A stretch of 64,000 nucleotides of DNA, taken from positions 929,271 through 993,270 of the forward strand of contig LT599018.1 in assembly GCA_900079685.1 (NCBI GenBank), in the 5' to 3' direction. Position numbers and translations under genes: made by a program. The notes below the pieces were generated by a model that saw only the letters and a list, made by a program, of their open reading frames with translations, was not told the DNA's origin and made no database searches. This DNA is from an uncultured delta proteobacterium (lineage in GTDB: Bacteria > Desulfobacterota > Desulfovibrionia > Desulfovibrionales > Desulfovibrionaceae). Below, in pieces: positions 51,961 through 60,958 of the stretch (the stretch's first letter is position 1; each line of letters begins with the position of its first letter).

Positions 51961-52332
51961 ATGAAATTTACCTTCGCCCACAACAACATCAACGTGCTTG
52001 ACCTTGAAAAAAGCCTCGAATTTTACACGACGGCCCTGCAGTTGAAGGAAACGCGCCGCCTGGAACGGCCCGCGTTCACTCTGGTCTACCTCGGCGACGG
52101 CACCACGGGCCACCTCCTGGAACTCACCTGGCTGCACGACCGGAAAGAGCCGTACAACCTCGGCGACAACGATATCCATCTCGCCATGCTGGTGGACGAT
52201 TTTGAAGCGGCCCACGCCATGCACAAGGCCATGGGCTGCATCTGCTACGAAAATGAAAAGATGGGCATCTACTTCGTCAAGGACCCGGACGGCTACTGGA
52301 CCGAGATCGTACCGGCCTCCAAATACGCATGA
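51961..52332 (+). CDS. VOC-family protein (glyoxalase I-like)
   Basis: 123 residues with two beta-alpha-beta-beta-beta modules: HNNINVLDLEKSLEFYTTALQLKE (first metal His) and LLELTWLHD (Glu), then DIHLAMLVDDFEAAHAMHKAMG and KDPDGYWTEIVPAS (second His/Glu set). Size and motifs match lactoylglutathione-lyase-type enzymes that detoxify methylglyoxal. Start at ATG 51961 with AGAGGA upstream. Followed by a DUF6506 gene 11 bases later. Confidence 0.9.
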   Translation: MKFTFAHNNINVLDLEKSLEFYTTALQLKETRRLERPAFTLVYLGDGTTGHLLELTWLHDRKEPYNLGDNDIHLAMLVDDFEAAHAMHKAMGCICYENEKMGIYFVKDPDGYWTEIVPASKYA

Positions 52333-52343
52333 AGGAGAAAACC

Positions 52344-52643
52344 ATGAAAGCAGCGTTCATTTTTGTCGCCCCCGAAGCGGATGCGGCACAGCACCGGGCG
52401 TATGTCGATACGCCGGTGGTCAAACTCACGGTCGTCGGCGTGAAGAACTACGCGGAAGGCGTGGCGGCAGCCCTTGCACTCGTGGACGAAGGCGTCACGG
52501 CCATCGAGTTGTGCGCCGGATTCGGCAACGAAGGAACGGCGATGATTAGCAATGCCGTGAAAGGCAAGGCCCAGGTCGGCGCCGTGCGTTTTGACGCCCA
52601 CCCCGGCCTCAAATTCAAAAGCGGCGACGCGGTCTTTTCCTGA
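52344..52643 (+). CDS. DUF6506 family protein
   Basis: 99 residues from ATG 52344 (GGAG upstream; an ATG at 52329 overlaps the VOC stop). The pattern MKAAFIFVAPEADAAQHRAYVDTP, then VVGVKNYAEGVAAALALVDEGVTAIELCAGFGNEG matches DUF6506, small alpha/beta proteins of unknown function. It follows the VOC gene closely, so the two probably share a transcript. Confidence 0.8.
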   Translation: MKAAFIFVAPEADAAQHRAYVDTPVVKLTVVGVKNYAEGVAAALALVDEGVTAIELCAGFGNEGTAMISNAVKGKAQVGAVRFDAHPGLKFKSGDAVFS

Positions 52644-52661
52644 CCGCGGCCGCCGCCCCGC

Positions 52662-52682
52662 GGCCCCCGGCATCCGGGGGCC
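52662..52682. terminator. terminator-like hairpin, DUF6506 / gpmA
   Basis: GGCCCCCGG, loop CAT, CCGGGGGCC in the gap between convergent genes. Confidence 0.5.
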
Positions 52683-52699
52683 GTTCGAAGCGGTTTGCG

Positions 52700-53443
52700 C
52701 TACCTGGCCTTGCCCTGCTTGGCGACGCTGTCCATTTTTTTCCTGATCGCCTCCTGGTCGCCGAGATACCGGCTGCCGCGAACGTTCAGGCTTTCGTCGA
52801 GCTCGTAGACCAGCGGCACGCCGGTCGGGATGTTCAGTTCCACGATCGCCTCGTCGGAGAGGTTGTCCAGGTATTTGACGAGCGCCCGTAAACTGTTGCC
52901 GTGGGCGGCGATCAGCACCCTCCTGCCTGCCAGAAGGTCCTTTTTTATGACCGATTCGTAATACGGGACGACCCGCGCGATGGTATCCTTGAGGCTTTCC
53001 GCCAGCGGCAGCAGGGCCTTGTCCTCATTGCGGTACTGTTCCTGCATGCGGGGGCTCCGCGCATCGTCTTCCGCCAGGGGCGGGGGCGGCACGTCAAAGG
53101 ACCTGCGCCAGATCTTCACCTGTTCCTCGCCGTACTTTGCCGCCGTCTCGGCCTTGTTCAGCCCTTGCAGCGCCCCGTAATGGCGCTCGTTGAGCTTCCA
53201 GGTCTTGACGACCGGCAGCCATTCACGGTCCAGCTGCTCCAGGACAAGGTTCAGGGTGTGTATCGCCCGTTTGAGGTATGAGGTGTGGCAGATATCAAAA
53301 TCGAACCCGCCTTCCCGCAGAAGGCGCCCGCCTTCCATGGCCTCGTTGACGCCTGTTTCCGACAGGCCGACGTCGTGCCAGCCGGTGAAGAGGTTCAGCC
53401 GGTTCCATTCGCTTTCGCCGTGACGCACAAGCACAAGCTGCAT
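52700..53443 (-). CDS. gpmA: 2,3-bisphosphoglycerate-dependent phosphoglycerate mutase
   Basis: 247 residues, the usual dPGM length. Catalytic H8 is in [10 protein letters not shown], substrate residues in [12 protein letters not shown], the conserved [22 protein letters not shown] and second His in [15 protein letters not shown]. It interconverts 3- and 2-phosphoglycerate in glycolysis and gluconeogenesis. Divergent from the chemoreceptor gene. Confidence 0.96.
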   Translation of the reverse strand: MQLVLVRHGESEWNRLNLFTGWHDVGLSETGVNEAMEGGRLLREGGFDFDICHTSYLKRAIHTLNLVLEQLDREWLPVVKTWKLNERHYGALQGLNKAETAAKYGEEQVKIWRRSFDVPPPPLAEDDARSPRMQEQYRNEDKALLPLAESLKDTIARVVPYYESVIKKDLLAGRRVLIAAHGNSLRALVKYLDNLSDEAIVELNIPTGVPLVYELDESLNVRGSRYLGDQEAIRKKMDSVAKQGKAR

Positions 53444-53769
53444 GCTCCACTCCTTTTTTGCCAGTATACCATGGATAATGCCGCAATGCGCGCTCTATTG
53501 CCATTATTACCGCGCGCGTCTGGCCCTCTCCCCCTTCCGGCCACAAGTGGGCCATATTCCAATACAGCCGGTCTTCATGAGAATGGAACCATTATACATT
53601 TCTTTTGCATTTTTACCTTCACAAAACTATCTTTTGCTATTAATCAGCCGATAAGATCTACCGCGCCCCTTTCACGGCGCGCACACGTCCATGCCGAGCG
53701 ATGCGACCGGATTTCTGAAGGGACTGCTGCGGAATATGCCGCGCACATTGCAACAAACGGGGAAAATCA
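53444..53769. other. 326-base divergent promoter region gpmA / chemoreceptor
   Basis: No gene. It is AT-rich near the middle and carries a sigma-28-like promoter (53628-53654) reading toward the chemoreceptor. The gpmA promoter on the other strand is not clear. Confidence 0.5.
53628..53654 (+). promoter_or_regulatory. sigma-28-like promoter of the chemoreceptor gene
   Basis: TATCTTTT-N11-GCCGATAA: the -10 is a perfect flagellar-sigma match, the -35 matches 5 of 8 of TAAAGTTT and the spacer is exact. Start near 53662, about 108 bases before the ATG. Confidence 0.65.
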
Positions 53770-55860
53770 ATGACAATAAAGAGCAAGCTCATCTTGTTCT
53801 TTGTGGCCGGGATCATTATCGCGATCTCCGGTATGGCGCTGCTCGCGACCATGCAATTCAACAATTACGCGGTGCTGGCCTTTGAGCAGCAGGCCGTTTC
53901 CGAGTTGCGGCGCATCGACACTGTGCTGACACAGTATGTGCAGAGTGGAAAGCGGGCCGCCAAACGCCTGGCCGACAACCCGCTTCTCCGCAACGGCGTC
54001 GGCAAATTCACGAACTATACCCAGACCACGACCGACAACCTGCTGCTGTACGCGAACCATAACCCATACGAGCAGGACGTGTACAACCTGTTCGCGGCAG
54101 CCCGGGAGGCGGATCCCAATTTCGGCCTCATATTCATGGGCGCGGTGGATGGCGGCTTCGCGCAGGCCCCGGAAAAAGACACGCTCGGCCCCGGCTACGA
54201 CCCCCGGAAGCGCCCGTGGTACAAGGATGCCGAAGCCAACCCCGAAGACCTCAACGTCAGCAAGGTCTATACCTCCTCTTCCGGCGCGCTGGTCACCGGC
54301 GTCACCAGCAAAATTTATGACCCGCAGCGCAAACTGGCCGGGGTGCTCTGCATCGACCTCGACCTCTCCTCCCTGAGCAAATACGTCAACGAACTGAAAA
54401 TCGGCAAAACCGGGTATGCCATGATCTTTGACAAGGACGGCACCATCCTCGCCGACCCCAAGCACCCGGGCAACTTCATGAAGCTTGTGGGCAACGTGAA
54501 TCTGCCGCTCCTCTCCGACGTCATGAGCCGGAAGGACAATTTCCTCAGCGGCGAAATAGACGGCACAAAACGCAATATCGCGCTGTACACGTCCCAGGCT
54601 CTGGGCTGGAAAATCGCCGTCATCATCGACTCCGCCGAGGTGCACGCCGTCTCGACCAGCATGGTCTGGCGGCTGGTCGGGGTCGGCCTTGCCATCTGCG
54701 CCTTGTTCATCATCGCCATCTTCCTCCTGGCGCGCTCCATCACCCGGCCCATAGGCATGCTGGTGACCGCGGCCGAGCATATCGCGGGCGGCAAATTCGA
54801 CGCGCTGCCGTCGAAGCAGTACTTTTCCGGCGAAATGGCGGACCTGCACTCCAGCCTGGAACGCATGGTCCAGGAATTGGGCGTGCTTATCGCGAAATCC
54901 AATGAAAAAGCCGTGGAAGCGGAAGAGCAGACCCGCAAGGCCACCCGGGCCCTGGCCGACGCGGACGCGGCCCGCAGGGAAGCGGAAAAGGCCAAGGGCG
55001 AAGGCATGCTTCTGGCCGCGCAACGGTTGGAAAGCATCGTGCAGAAAACAAAAGAAACGGCGGACACCCTCGCCAAGTATATCGAGGCCGCCGTGCGCGG
55101 CGCATCCTCGCAGTTGCAGCATGTGGGGAAAACGGCCGCCGCCATGGAACGGATGAACGACAGCGTTGCCAGGGTCTCCAGAAGCTCTTCCGACAGCGCG
55201 CGCAATGCGGAGGAAACGAAACACAAGGCCGAGGGCGGCGCGGGCAAAGTCTCGCGCGTGAAAGCGTCCATCGGCGAAGTGGAGACCAAGACCAGCCAGC
55301 TCAAATCGGCCATTACCGATCTGGGCGGCCAGGCGCGGGAAATCGGGCAGGTCATGACCGTGATTACCGATATCGCGGACCAGACGAACCTGCTGGCCCT
55401 CAACGCGGCGATTGAAGCCGCCAGAGCCGGGGAAGCCGGACGCGGCTTCGCGGTGGTCGCCGACGAAGTGCGTAAGCTGGCGGAAAAAACCATGACCGCC
55501 ACGCAGGAGGTCGGCAGCGCCATCAAGTCAATACAGTCCGGCATTCACGATAGCGTGGGCGGCATGGAAGAGGCGGCCCTCGCCGTGCTGAACAGCACGG
55601 AACTGGCAACGGAAGCGGAAGTGGCCCTGCATGAGATCCTGCAGATCTCCGAAGCGACCGCGACCCAGGTTGGGGACATCGCCGCCGCCGGGGAAGAGCA
55701 GGCCGCGAACAGCGAGCACGTGAGCCAGGGGACACTGGAAGTGAACCGGATCGCCAACGAAACGTCCGAAACCATGCACCAGGCCAAATCCGCCGTGGAT
55801 AATCTCGGCCGTTTGGCGCACGACCTGGAGCAGTTGATCCGGGACCTTAAAAAAGCGTAA
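53770..55860 (+). CDS. methyl-accepting chemotaxis protein (dCache-HAMP-MCP)
   Basis: 696 residues. First membrane helix about 7-28; periplasmic double-Cache sensor (about 35-295, with [21 protein letters not shown] and [23 protein letters not shown] typical of dCache_1); second helix about 298-320; HAMP about 322-375; cytoplasmic coiled coil with the hairpin tip [29 protein letters not shown]. No CheR-docking pentapeptide at the C-terminus. dCache domains often bind amino acids or carboxylates. Start ATG 53770 with GGGGAAA. Predicted sigma-28 promoter upstream. Confidence 0.94.
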   Translation: MTIKSKLILFFVAGIIIAISGMALLATMQFNNYAVLAFEQQAVSELRRIDTVLTQYVQSGKRAAKRLADNPLLRNGVGKFTNYTQTTTDNLLLYANHNPYEQDVYNLFAAAREADPNFGLIFMGAVDGGFAQAPEKDTLGPGYDPRKRPWYKDAEANPEDLNVSKVYTSSSGALVTGVTSKIYDPQRKLAGVLCIDLDLSSLSKYVNELKIGKTGYAMIFDKDGTILADPKHPGNFMKLVGNVNLPLLSDVMSRKDNFLSGEIDGTKRNIALYTSQALGWKIAVIIDSAEVHAVSTSMVWRLVGVGLAICALFIIAIFLLARSITRPIGMLVTAAEHIAGGKFDALPSKQYFSGEMADLHSSLERMVQELGVLIAKSNEKAVEAEEQTRKATRALADADAARREAEKAKGEGMLLAAQRLESIVQKTKETADTLAKYIEAAVRGASSQLQHVGKTAAAMERMNDSVARVSRSSSDSARNAEETKHKAEGGAGKVSRVKASIGEVETKTSQLKSAITDLGGQAREIGQVMTVITDIADQTNLLALNAAIEAARAGEAGRGFAVVADEVRKLAEKTMTATQEVGSAIKSIQSGIHDSVGGMEEAALAVLNSTELATEAEVALHEILQISEATATQVGDIAAAGEEQAANSEHVSQGTLEVNRIANETSETMHQAKSAVDNLGRLAHDLEQLIRDLKKA

Positions 55861-55861
55861 A

Positions 55862-56007
55862 AGCTTGTCCGTAAATACGTGTTTCGTGGCCGATTACTTC
55901 GTCAAAGCCCTTTTTTGCTCCGGTCGAGTACTGAAGAGTACACTCCCTCCGCAAAAAAGGGCTTTTCCTCGTCCTCGTCTCACGCTCCACGTATTTACGG
56001 ACAAGCT
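55862..56007. repeat. nested palindromic element, 146 bp
   Basis: Outer arms of 20 bp (AGCTTGTCCGTAAATACGTG at 55862-55881; complement at 55988-56007) enclose perfect inner arms of 15 bp (AAAGCCCTTTTTTGC at 55904-55918; complement at 55951-55965), with a further GTAC inverted pair in the centre. It follows the chemoreceptor stop directly. The outer tip matches the palindrome at 10763. Likely a dispersed intergenic repeat or cruciform element that also acts as a terminator. Confidence 0.75.
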
Positions 56008-56100
56008 CTAAGCGCCGCCCCTTTCGTGCGACCGCCTTATTTTCGTGCCCACTTGTTTCATGGCGCCCGGACCGGTAGCATGCCTTCCGGAGGATTTCCC

Positions 56101-57369
56101 ATGCGCCTGCTCCGTTTCGTCATTCTCCGGTGCAGCGTCAGCCGCTCTTACGCGGCCGGGCGTGAAGTACTGAAATATATCGGCCCCGGCCTGCTGGTGA
56201 CCGTGGGGTTCATCGACCCCGGCAACTGGGCGGCCAACCTGGCGGCCGGGGCGGAACACGGCTACGCCCTGCTCTGGATGGTCACCCTGTCCACGTTTAT
56301 GCTGATCGTGCTGCAGCACAACGCCGCCCACCTCGGCATCGTGACCGGCGAATGCCTCGCCGAAGCCATCACGAAATTTATGCCGCGCCGCGTTGCCGCG
56401 CCCGTGCTGGCCTCCGCCTTCGGCGCGTCCGTCATGACGAGCCTGGCCGAGATTCTGGGCGGGGCCATCGCCCTGCGTATGCTGACCGGCATGCCCCTCG
56501 GCCTTGGGGCCCTCCTGGTGACGGCCCTGGTTCTCTTCATGCTGGTCAGCAATTCCTATACAAAAATAGAACGCTGGATCATCGGGTTCGTCTCGCTGAT
56601 CGGCTTGTCTTTCCTGTACGAGTTGTCCCTCGCGCCCGAGAACTGGCGCGCCGCGGCGGCCGGGTGGATAACGCCCTCGTTTCCCGAAGGCTCCATGCCG
56701 GTCATCATGAGCGTTCTCGGGGCCGTGGTCATGCCGCACAACCTTTTCCTGCATTCGGAGATCATCCAGAGCCGCCAGTGGAATCTGGAAGACGACGCGG
56801 TCATCAAAAAACAACTCGACCTGGAATTCCTCGACACCATCTTCTCCATGCTGGTGGGCTGGGCCATCAACAGCGCCATGATTATCCTGGCGGCTTCCGT
56901 GTTCTGGAATACGGGCACGGCCGTTTTCGAGCTGGAGCAGGCCAGGGAGCTGCTCCGGCCCCTGCTCGGGCAGCATGCCGGGACCATTTTCGCCGTTGCC
57001 CTGCTGCTGGCCGGGGTGGCCTCCTCCGTCACCTCCGGCATGGCGGGCGGCATCATGACGGCGGGCATGGCGGGCGAGCCGTACGACATTCACGACAGGC
57101 ACAGCCTCATCGGCACGGCTGGCTCCCTTCTGCTCGCGCTCGGCATCATCTGGTGCATCACCGACCCGTTCCGGGGCCTGCTGTATTCCCAGATGCTTCT
57201 TTCCATCCAACTCCCGGTGACAATGGCGGCCCAGATCTATCTGACGTCCTCGCCGCGCGTCATGGGCAAATACGCCAACACCCCGAGAGTCCGCTGGTTT
57301 CTCATTTTCCTGACCGCCATCGTGACCGCGCTGAATATCATGTTGTTTTACAGCGCCGTTACAGGCTGA
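56101..57369 (+). CDS. Nramp-family divalent metal (manganese) transporter
   Basis: 422 residues, 11 membrane helices. Metal-site motifs are intact: DPGNWAANLAAG in helix 1 and MPHNLFLHS in helix 6 (the MPH motif). Proton-coupled import of Mn(II) or Fe(II) is the family role. Start at ATG 56101 chosen for the GGAGG 8 bases upstream; the open frame extends back through the palindromic repeat but that part is not conserved. The N-terminus is longer and more basic than usual. Confidence 0.93.
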   Translation: MRLLRFVILRCSVSRSYAAGREVLKYIGPGLLVTVGFIDPGNWAANLAAGAEHGYALLWMVTLSTFMLIVLQHNAAHLGIVTGECLAEAITKFMPRRVAAPVLASAFGASVMTSLAEILGGAIALRMLTGMPLGLGALLVTALVLFMLVSNSYTKIERWIIGFVSLIGLSFLYELSLAPENWRAAAAGWITPSFPEGSMPVIMSVLGAVVMPHNLFLHSEIIQSRQWNLEDDAVIKKQLDLEFLDTIFSMLVGWAINSAMIILAASVFWNTGTAVFELEQARELLRPLLGQHAGTIFAVALLLAGVASSVTSGMAGGIMTAGMAGEPYDIHDRHSLIGTAGSLLLALGIIWCITDPFRGLLYSQMLLSIQLPVTMAAQIYLTSSPRVMGKYANTPRVRWFLIFLTAIVTALNIMLFYSAVTG

Positions 57370-57516
57370 AGCGGAAAGACGAAACACACCCGGCATGCCG
57401 CAACGCCGCGCCGGAACCATGGCTTTTCCGCCCGTTCCTCCTGTTTCCGCCACGGCTTGACTTTCCCCGCGTTCAGCCCCAAGTTGCAATATGAATCCCA
57501 CGAAACGCGAGGTGGC

Positions 57517-57786
57517 ATGATGGCCAGCGGATGGGCCGGCGATAACGCCGTCAACGATCAGATCGCGCACTCCATCGAGGATGAAATCGCGCGTGCGCGC
57601 AGCCGCATCCCCACCGGGGAAAGCCTCGCGGAATGCGAGGAATGCGGCGAAGCCATCCCCGAAGCCAGGCAAAAGGCCCTGCCCGGCGTCCGGCTTTGCA
57701 TCCTCTGCCAGGAGGAAGCGGATAAAGCCCACACCGCGATAACCGCCTATAACCGTAAAGGCAGCAAAGACAGCCAGCTGCGGTGA
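57517..57786 (+). CDS. DksA/TraR-type C4 zinc-finger protein
   Basis: 89 residues with a four-Cys zinc finger, CEECGEAIPEARQKALPGVRLCILCQ, and a preceding helical segment (DQIAHSIEDEIARARSRIP). This is the short YbiI-like branch of the DksA/TraR family, which may bind RNA polymerase's secondary channel; the long coiled coil with the acidic tip of full DksA is missing. Starts at 57517 or the next codon (GAGGT upstream). It lies 147 bases after the Nramp gene. Confidence 0.88.
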   Translation: MMASGWAGDNAVNDQIAHSIEDEIARARSRIPTGESLAECEECGEAIPEARQKALPGVRLCILCQEEADKAHTAITAYNRKGSKDSQLR

Positions 57787-57842
57787 CACGCGGCCCCGGC
57801 AGCCGGGCTTCTCTTCCCGGAAACCACGGGCAATAACACCCC

Positions 57843-57879
57843 TGCCGCATGTGCGGCAAACTTTCGCCGCACATGCGGC
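57843..57879. promoter_or_regulatory. tandem palindromic upstream activator sites
   Basis: TGCCGCATGTGCGGCA (57843-57858) and GCCGCACATGCGGC (57866-57879) are each self-palindromic, share TGCGGC/GCCGCA half-sites and lie with centres 22 bases apart (about two turns), 45-80 bases upstream of the -24 element. Together they also form a long hairpin that could terminate the zinc-finger gene. Confidence 0.6.
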
Positions 57880-57921
57880 AATTTATTCTATAAAAAAATA
57901 GATATTTCAGCACCGTATCCC

Positions 57922-57938
57922 TTGGCAGGAGAATTGCA
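57922..57938 (+). promoter_or_regulatory. sigma-54 promoter
   Basis: TTGGCAGGAGAATTGCA matches the -24/-12 consensus YTGGCACRNNNNTTGCW at all conserved positions except one (G for C after TGGCA); GG and GC are separated by exactly 10 bases. Start near 57950. It reads into the operon beginning at 58141. Confidence 0.75.
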
Positions 57939-58140
57939 TTTTTTTACACTACTTCCGGCCACGGGCTGGGTATGCATCGGGTAGCCCCCATACTGCAATC
58001 ATTCCCGGTTGCGTTTGGAGGACTGGGTCCTTCCGCATTCCCTGTACCGCCGCAGAGAAAACAGTACCGGCAGGGCCGGGCATACCGGCTCCGTCACGAA
58101 CGATCCGACCCTTTCATCCATTCAACCCCAGGGAGTACAC

Positions 58141-59106
58141 ATGTTCAAGGTTGCCGTGGTTGGCCCCATTCATGAGGCAGGCATGAAGCTCTTGCGCGAG
58201 CGTTCCGATATCGAAGCGACGGTTGTTCAGGACCTCTCGCCCGAAGGCATCGCCAAGGGCATTACCGGCGTTGACGCCATTACCATCAGAACGCAGGTCC
58301 TCACCAAGGAAGCGCTCGCGCTCGCGCCAGGCTTGCGTATCGTCTCGCGCCACGGCGTCGGGTACGACAACGTTGATATCCCCTATCTCTCCTCCAGAAA
58401 AATCCCCATGGCCATTGCGGCGGATGCCAACTACACCGCCGTCGCGGAGCACACGCTGATGATGATGCTCGTGCTGGCCAAAGACGCCCTGAACGGAAAC
58501 GAAGCCGTGGTCAAAGGCGATTTTGAGTGGCGCGGCAAAGGAACGCTGACGGACGTTTTGGACAAGCATGTGCTCATCATGGGGTTCGGCCGTATCGGCC
58601 AGCGGGTCGCCGCCCTGTGCCTAGCTTTCGGCATGACGGTTTCGGCGTATGACCCCTTTGTCGCCGCGAGCCCGGTCCCCGGCGTGACGATGATACAAGA
58701 CTGGAAGGCCGCGCTGCCGTCCCTCGATTTCCTCTCCATGCACCTGCCGTCCATGCCGGAAACCGTCGGCATGATCAGCGAGAAGGAGCTGGCGGCCATG
58801 AAAAAGACCGCCTTCGTGGTCAACGCCGCCCGCGGGGGCATCATCAACGAGGACGCGCTGGCGAAAGCGTTACAGGAAGGCACTATTCGCGGCGCCGGTC
58901 TTGACGTGTTCCTGCACGAGCCGCATGACCCGAACCACCCGCTGTTCAAGCAAAAACGCTGCATATTCAGCCCCCACAACGCCGCGCTGACGGCCGAGTG
59001 CACAATCCGCATGGCGACGCAATGCGTGCAAAACGTCCTTGATTGCCTGGACGGCAAACTCCAGGCCAGGGTCGTGGTCAACAAAAAAGAAATCGGCATG
59101 GCATGA
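58141..59106 (+). CDS. D-isomer 2-hydroxyacid dehydrogenase (SerA-like)
   Basis: 321 residues. NAD-binding motif GFGRIGQRVA (about 147-156), the D after strand 2 (YDPF), substrate Arg in VNAARGGIINEDALAKAL, the Glu in VFLHEPHD and the catalytic His in IFSPHNAALTAE. The usual Gly after PH-x is changed (PHNA), a mild departure. Likely oxidises or reduces a 2-hydroxy/2-oxo acid pair. ATG 58141 with AGGGAG upstream. First gene of a four-gene operon behind a sigma-54 promoter. Confidence 0.92.
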   Translation: MFKVAVVGPIHEAGMKLLRERSDIEATVVQDLSPEGIAKGITGVDAITIRTQVLTKEALALAPGLRIVSRHGVGYDNVDIPYLSSRKIPMAIAADANYTAVAEHTLMMMLVLAKDALNGNEAVVKGDFEWRGKGTLTDVLDKHVLIMGFGRIGQRVAALCLAFGMTVSAYDPFVAASPVPGVTMIQDWKAALPSLDFLSMHLPSMPETVGMISEKELAAMKKTAFVVNAARGGIINEDALAKALQEGTIRGAGLDVFLHEPHDPNHPLFKQKRCIFSPHNAALTAECTIRMATQCVQNVLDCLDGKLQARVVVNKKEIGMA

Positions 59107-59158
59107 TGGGGCATTGTGCCTCTCATTATAGATACCTTTACTGTTAGGAGCACATATC

Positions 59159-59914
59159 ATGGAATTCATTCGCGAACGCGCTTTGAAGGGCGATTTTCTG
59201 GCCGGAGCCTGGCTGAACCTCGCCTCCCCCCTCACCGCTGAAATGGCCGGCCTGGTCGGCTACGACTGGCTGCTCATCGACCAGGAACACGCCCCCGGCG
59301 ACAACTGGACGATCCTGCACCAGCTCCAGGCCGCATCCCGTTTTCCGGTGGCGTCCATCGTCAGGGTGCCCTGGGTTGACCGCATCCTGTTCAAGAAAAT
59401 CCTCGACCTCGGCGCGGCCGGCATCATGACGCCCTACGTCCAGACCGCCGAGGAAGCTAAAGAAGTCGTGAAGTTCGGCAAATACATGCCCATGGGCGAG
59501 CGCGGCATTGCCAGTTCCCCCCGTTGCGCGGACTACTCCACAAACTTCGCGAACTATTTCGAAAACGCCAACAAAAACACCATCCTGGTCGCGCAGATCG
59601 AAACCGGCAAATCCGTGGACAACGCCGAGGCCATCGCCGCCGTTGACGGCATCGACGTGCTGTTCGTCGGCCCGATGGACCTTTCCATCAGCACCAACCT
59701 GCGCAAAATGTTTGAGGACGACAAGTACGTGGCCAACTTGAAGCGCGTCGCCACGGCGGCCAAAAACAACGGCAAGGCCTGCGGCATTCTGCTGCCGCAC
59801 GCCAAGTGGATTCCCCTGCTGAAGGGACTGGGCTTCACCTTCATCGCCTGCGGCGCTGACGGCGGCTATGTGCTCAACGGCATGAAAACCACCCTGGAAG
59901 CCCTGCGCGCATAA
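59159..59914 (+). CDS. HpcH/HpaI-family aldolase
   Basis: 251 residues, class II pyruvate-type aldolase of the HpcH/HpaI family. Visible are H45 in IDQEHAPGD (catalytic base), R70-type residue in SIVRVPWVD, the AAGIMTPYVQTAEEA segment, the metal Glu in AQIETGKSVDN and the metal Asp in VGPMDLS. It splits 2-keto-3-deoxy acids (for example ketodeoxyglucarate or -rhamnonate) into pyruvate and an aldehyde such as tartronate semialdehyde. AGGAG ribosome site; 52 bases after the dehydrogenase gene. Confidence 0.92.
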   Translation: MEFIRERALKGDFLAGAWLNLASPLTAEMAGLVGYDWLLIDQEHAPGDNWTILHQLQAASRFPVASIVRVPWVDRILFKKILDLGAAGIMTPYVQTAEEAKEVVKFGKYMPMGERGIASSPRCADYSTNFANYFENANKNTILVAQIETGKSVDNAEAIAAVDGIDVLFVGPMDLSISTNLRKMFEDDKYVANLKRVATAAKNNGKACGILLPHAKWIPLLKGLGFTFIACGADGGYVLNGMKTTLEALRA

Positions 59915-60107
59915 CCTGTCCTAAAACCGGCGGCGGACCGTTTTCCGCCGCCGGGGCGGATACGGCGGCGCTGTTGCCCGCGGCCCGTTGCAGCACAATG
60001 CATGGGATCCCGCCCGCTTGTTTTCAGGTAGTGCTTTCTTTTTGAACCGCGCTACTGTAGGATTCTCCGCGTTTACCGCGAACCTTTGCCAGAATCAGGA
60101 GGCCTGT

Positions 60108-60887
60108 ATGCCACGCTTTGCAGCAAACTTGAGTATGATGTTTACGGAAGTGCCGTTCCTCGAACGGTATGAAAAGGCCGCCAAGGCCGGGTTCACGGCC
60201 GTCGAATATCTTCTGCCGTATGCCTTTTCGGTGGAGGAAGTTGCCGCCCCTCTGGCTAAATACAACCTGACCCAGGCCCTTTTCAACATGCCCGCCGGCG
60301 AGTGGGACAAAGGCGAAAAAGGCATTGCCGCCCTGCCCGGGCGTGAAGCCGAGTTCGCCAAGAGCCTGGAAACCACCCTGGCATACGCCAAAGCCACCAA
60401 GGTTCCCATGGTCCACTGCATGGCCGGGTACGCCAAGGGCGTCGACATGGCCGAAGCGGAGCGCGTTTACAAGGCCAACCTCGCCAAGGCCGCGGACTTC
60501 TTCGCGCCCCACGGCATCAAGGTGGGCATCGAGCCCATCAACCAGCGCAGCATGCCCGGGTATTTCCTGCGCACGCTGCAACAGGCCGTCGGGTACATTG
60601 AAGAGCTCGGCCGCCCCAACATCAAATTGCAGTTCGACTTCTTCCACGTGCAGATGGAAGAAGGCTGCGTCGCCCTGAAACTCAGGGAGAACTACAAGTA
60701 CGTCGGCCACTGCCAGCTTGCCGGCGCGCCGGAACGCAACGAGCCGGACACGGGCGAACTCCGCTACGAGTATATCTTCAAGGTCGTGGACGAACTCGGC
60801 TACCCCGGCTACATCGGCTGCGAGTATAACCCCAAGAACGGCACGGAAGCCGGTCTCGGCTGGTTCGCGCCGTATAAAAAGAAATAA
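60108..60887 (+). CDS. hydroxypyruvate isomerase-like protein (Hyi/OtnI family)
   Basis: 259 residues of the xylose-isomerase-like TIM barrel. Metal-site residues are visible in VGIEPINQRSMPGYFL (Glu), LQFDFFHVQM (Asp/His), GHCQLAGAPERNEPDTGELRYEYIF and GCEYNPKN (Glu). Characteristic Hyi sequence start MPRFAANLSMMFTEVPFLERYEKA AAAGF-type. It interconverts hydroxypyruvate and tartronate semialdehyde; the related OtnI handles 2-oxo-tetronate. Strong AGGAGG ribosome site. Third gene of the operon. Confidence 0.92.
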   Translation: MPRFAANLSMMFTEVPFLERYEKAAKAGFTAVEYLLPYAFSVEEVAAPLAKYNLTQALFNMPAGEWDKGEKGIAALPGREAEFAKSLETTLAYAKATKVPMVHCMAGYAKGVDMAEAERVYKANLAKAADFFAPHGIKVGIEPINQRSMPGYFLRTLQQAVGYIEELGRPNIKLQFDFFHVQMEEGCVALKLRENYKYVGHCQLAGAPERNEPDTGELRYEYIFKVVDELGYPGYIGCEYNPKNGTEAGLGWFAPYKKK

Positions 60888-60958
60888 TCCGCGGGTGCGG
60901 CGGCGGCTTGGCGCGCCGCACCCGTCATTTTTCATCTTTTTTCATGAAGGAGACTGTC

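Larger units (their letters stand above)
57787..58140. promoter_or_regulatory. 354-base control region of the hydroxy-acid operon
   Basis: No gene. It contains the two upstream palindromes (57843-57879), the sigma-54 promoter (57922-57938) and a structured 190-nucleotide leader with small stems (for example GGAGGAC-TGG-GTCCTTCC near 58017). No known riboswitch pattern was recognised. Confidence 0.6.

Noticed and set aside
55862..56100. Possible manganese riboswitch before the Nramp gene
   Set aside because: I could not find the conserved yybP-ykoY core; the structure is a simple nested palindrome with a relative elsewhere.
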